A stretch of DNA of 64,000 bases from Citrus sinensis (Eukaryota; Streptophyta; Magnoliopsida; Sapindales; Rutaceae): positions 20,291,501 through 20,355,500 of the forward strand of contig NC_068560.1 of assembly GCF_022201045.2 (NCBI RefSeq), in the 5' to 3' direction. How positions within the stretch are numbered: position 1 is the stretch's first letter; each line of letters starts with the position of its first letter. Shown here piece after piece: positions 60,715-64,000 of the stretch. The translations under genes and the position numbers were made by a program. The notes beneath the pieces were generated by a model that ran no database searches, had not been told where the DNA came from, and saw nothing but the letters and a program-made list of their open reading frames with translations.

Positions 60715-63700
60715 ATGGGAAGCGGTGAGGCAGAGAAGCAAGCTAAAGAAAAGGAGGCAAAGACGCCACCTGCTATTACTCCACAGGTAGTTGCTTAATT
60801 TATGGATTTTGGATTTGTTGTTGTTCTCTTTTTGTTTTGAGATATTTCTGTTGTGTTCTTTTCCATGAATTTGTTTTTATTTGTGTTGTGTGTTTTTCAG
60901 GAGCAGACTCCAACTACTAGCACTGGTGCAGTAAATCCAGACTGGTCAGGATTTCAGGTTAGATAAAAGAATTCAGTTACTTGGGTATTTTGATTTGGCT
61001 TCAAATTATTTGTTTAGTTTGTGTCTAATATGGAGTGGTTGTGATTTCTTAACAGGCGTATTCTCCTATGCCTCCACATGGGTTCCTGGCCTCAAGTCCA
61101 CAAGCTCACCCATACATGTGGGGAGTTCAGGTGTATATGTTTTGCATATCAGTATTTTTGATTTGCTATGATAATGATGACCATCATAGTTCATTATATG
61201 ATATAACAGAATTGCATCGTTTATGTTGTGTAGTTTGCTTGAAAGTGTAGATTGCTGTTGTGTGAGTACTTTGTTTGAATACTCTTGTAAAATATTATAG
61301 CATAGAGGTGCAAGCAAGGTTAGTACCATATTGGAAATTTCGGCTTTGATCAGAAGTTGAGTCCACAAGATGTATTTGTCTGTATGTGGTAGAGCTTGGG
61401 CACGCTTACATGCCTAAGTTAGCTTTGATCAGTTATTAACACAGTATACCATGTAGGAAAAAGAATAAGGATAATATATATTGAAATATGATTAAACACT
61501 CACAAATTGAATATTATTACAAACAATGAACCAAGATTTTCCTTGAATTTGGTAGAGATATTGGCTGCTAAGAATGACAATCAAATTTATATTTGTTCCT
61601 TCCGTTATATAAGTTCATCTTATCGTTAGTTATTATTTTCTTGCAGCATATTATGCCTCCTTATGGTACCCCACCACATCCATATGTTGCAATGTATCCC
61701 CATGGCGGAATATATGCTCATCCATCCATTCCGCCGGTATTTTATTTTCCATGATGCTTAAGTTGAAGTTTTTCGGAGCACACTTTTTATCTTCATTTTA
61801 AGCGTCAATATGTTCGAATTGCATACAGGGATCTTACCCTTTCAGTCCATTTGCAATGCCTTCTCCAAATGGGATTGTTGAAGCATCTGTGAGTTTCCTT
61901 TAAGGGTTTGTTAACTAACAGACATATCTTGGTCTGTATGTGCACAATAAACTCATTTTAGGTTTTCATTTAGGGAAATACTCCAGGAAGCATGGAAGCA
62001 GATGGTAAACCATCTGATGCCAAAGAAAAATTGCCAATTAAAAGATCAAAAGGAAGTTTGGGCAGTTTGAACATGATTACTGGCAAGAATAATGACCTAG
62101 GTAAAGCATCAGGAGCATCTGCTAATGGAGCCTATTCCAAAAGGTATGGTGGATGTGTAAAAAGTTACTTTATATGTTTTGTTGGCTGCTCTGTAGCTAA
62201 TGTGTATTAGCTCATGAGGTCTATCAGCCTCTGCCTCTGGGTTGCAAGATACATCTATCGTTTAATTTAGTTCTGTTCATTACGATGGAAAGATAAGAGA
62301 CAGAAGGGTCTAGCAAATGCATTTTTTAATAATAGACCTTCATTGACGCTTATCAAGTTTCCTAGCTTTTCATGCATCCTAGGTTTTTTTGTTCGTCTTT
62401 CTTTCACAAAAACCAGATTGCCAATATAGTCCATAACAAATTTAGTTTTGTTTTCTTATCATACACCTCTTTTTTTAATTTTTAATTTTTTTTGGTACTT
62501 AGTATTTTCAAATTTTAGCTAGGTCTTGTTTGTGCATCTCACTTCTGCATTAACATAATGAATTTTAACTTTTGCGTGGAAATTTATCTGATGTTCGAAT
62601 AATTCTGGACATGTAGTGCTGAGAGTGGAAGTGAAGGTACAAGTGAAGGAAGTGATGCTAACTCACAGAATGTAAGTGCATTTTTTTTCTGTGCTTATTA
62701 TTATTCATTTATTTTCAGTTTTTGCGGATCATTTTTGTATTTTATTGGTTTTGTCAGGATAGGACCTTGCTGTTTACAACTATCTTTTGTTAGAAATCCG
62801 TTCCATGAATTTATGGCTCTTTTAAATTATTTTTTGAGCTTGCTGTTGACATTACAGTATTTAAGCTTAACCTTTTAGTTTTTCTAATTCATGCTTGATA
62901 TTTTTACTATTGTCCTCTGCTTAAGTCGTAGAGAAATGGTTGCTAGTGAAGTTTAAAGAGTTTCTTTCCTCTAACAAGGAAAGTTGAAGAGGTGTTTTGG
63001 TGAATGGTCAAATGTCAAAACTAGATAAAATAGTACCCCACTAGATAGATTTATTTGTATGAAAGCTAATTTCATTCCTGCCACTGTATTACTGAAGTGG
63101 AAAAGCCCTGAAGCCAATGCTAATTTGCAATGTAGTCACATATTGCACTCTTCAGGCCAGTGCAGCTGAACACAGACTGACCATTTTGACTGTCTGTTTA
63201 TGATTCATATTTTTGTGGTTACTAGATATGCGGTATTTACACACTTAGATTTCAAAAGTGAAAGTATAACGCAAGATCTTAATGATAGGATCTCCTCCCC
63301 ATTTCTGTCTGGAGGCAAGAAGCTGAATATAATTAACTTCTAGGGAACATGAGTGCTGTGATATTAATTCAATTCATTGTTTTTGGACACAAGGGGTCTG
63401 AAAATTTACTTAACGTTTGCTTGTTTGAAACATCTATGGAAGCAAGTTTTTTAGTGTACTCATCTAAGTAGATAAAAATCTGAAAACAAGAAAGTTTGTT
63501 TTTGGTTTTCACTTGGAATGTTTTTTAATGCATTTCCGTTATTTATCAATTTATTAGCAGCTTTTGCATATAATCTCAAATGTGCTTTCGGATATTATCA
63601 AAACCCAGGATATTAAATGATTGTTAACAAAACCCAAATTTTTAACTTGTATCGTGGTTTCTAAGCACTGATTTTTGTTTTGCGAACTGAACACGCCCTT

Positions 63701-64000
63701 ATAGACATGCATTGGTGTCGTACTATCTGAGACATTGTTAGAGTATTCTATACCTGTATAATTTGATCTCACAGAAGGCTTTTGATATATACGTTTATGC
63801 TGAAGGTAGCCTGCAACTTGGTTTTTATGCCTGTCATTGTCATATAAGACTACCTCTGTTATATAATACATGTTTTGAGGCTCTTTCTATTTCCATATAT
63901 TGTGCTGTTGCTCCATCCTTCACTTCCAGGAAAAGATAATGTTATAAATAAATGTTGAATTGTGTAGGGCTCACAGCTGAAGTCAGGAGGTGGGCATGAT
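60715..64000 (+). CDS. bZIP16/bZIP68: G-box binding factor-type bZIP (bZIP16/bZIP68-like), 5' part, cut by window end
   Basis: Exons: 60715-60786, 60901-60957, 61056-61130, 61647-61736, 61829-61888, 61974-62143, 62617-62671 and 63968 onwards, in one frame (204 residues visible). The protein starts [20 protein letters not shown] and contains the proline-rich MFMR region ([48 protein letters not shown]), then [20 protein letters not shown] and a Ser/Gly-rich stretch ([19 protein letters not shown]). The basic region and leucine zipper lie beyond the edge. GBF-type bZIPs bind G-boxes (CACGTG) in light- and ABA-responsive promoters; bZIP16 and bZIP68 respond to light and redox state. Exon sizes are mostly multiples of three, as in GBF genes. 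Confidence 0.93.

Noticed and set aside
1-64000. CRISPR arrays, bacterial operons, rRNA or intact tRNA genes
   Set aside because: The window is plant nuclear DNA. No regular spacer arrays or cloverleaf tRNA genes were found by eye; the tRNA-like boxes belong to the SINEs.

Overview
This is nuclear DNA from a flowering plant. The genes have short exons and AT-rich introns with mostly GT-AG borders. They encode plant-specific families (DYW-type PPR, NAC, DUF3444 J-proteins, GBF-type bZIP), and the repeats are typical of plants. It reads as a eudicot; a woody species such as Citrus is plausible, but that is an impression and not something the sequence proves.

Layout. Positions 1-2480 hold a broken fossil of a caulimovirid (pararetrovirus), followed by about 1.3 kb of unassigned debris. 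Positions 3831-11940 are a complete-looking 8.1 kb Mutator-like DNA transposon (MULE) with about 120 bp terminal inverted repeats and a 9 bp target duplication (8 of 9 match). It carries two convergent genes, a DUF1985/ULP1-like protease gene (+) and a MuDR-type transposase gene (-). Each is preceded by its own GC-rich palindromic array. Positions 12219-20925 hold a DYW-type PPR gene (+) convergent with phosphomevalonate kinase (-, ten exons). A 1 kb hAT-type non-autonomous element and a NAC pseudogene follow.

Positions 25415-36688 are gene-dense: VPS25 (ESCRT-II, +), a MIP18/AE7-like cytosolic Fe-S assembly protein (-, with a textbook U12-type AT-AC intron) and IWS1 (transcription elongation, +). 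Positions 36689-54532 are gene-poor. They contain a MITE, a SINE that landed in a U6 snRNA pseudogene, one intact single-exon NAC gene, a tandem pair of plastid rps3-derived segments, a three-copy unrecognised module, a NAC tail fragment, a 570 bp foldback and a Harbinger-type MITE. Positions 54533-64000 hold a DnaJ/DUF3444 protein (-), a likely solo LTR, a second SINE, a second copy of the MITE and the first eight coding exons of a GBF-type bZIP (bZIP16/68), cut by the window edge.

The host genes are mostly housekeeping genes and do not form one pathway. From memory of Arabidopsis gene order, PMK/PPR, IWS1/bZIP68 and DnaJ-DUF3444/bZIP16 are neighbours there on two related blocks, so this window may keep the ancestral order. 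The closest thing to an unusual system is the MULE: it has two genes, two unrelated palindromic arrays just inside the inverted repeats, and a protease-like passenger whose predicted nucleophile is Ser instead of Cys. Coding exons were placed by eye from splice signals and reading-frame continuity. For PMK, VPS25, the AE7-like gene and IWS1 all phases sum to an intact frame.
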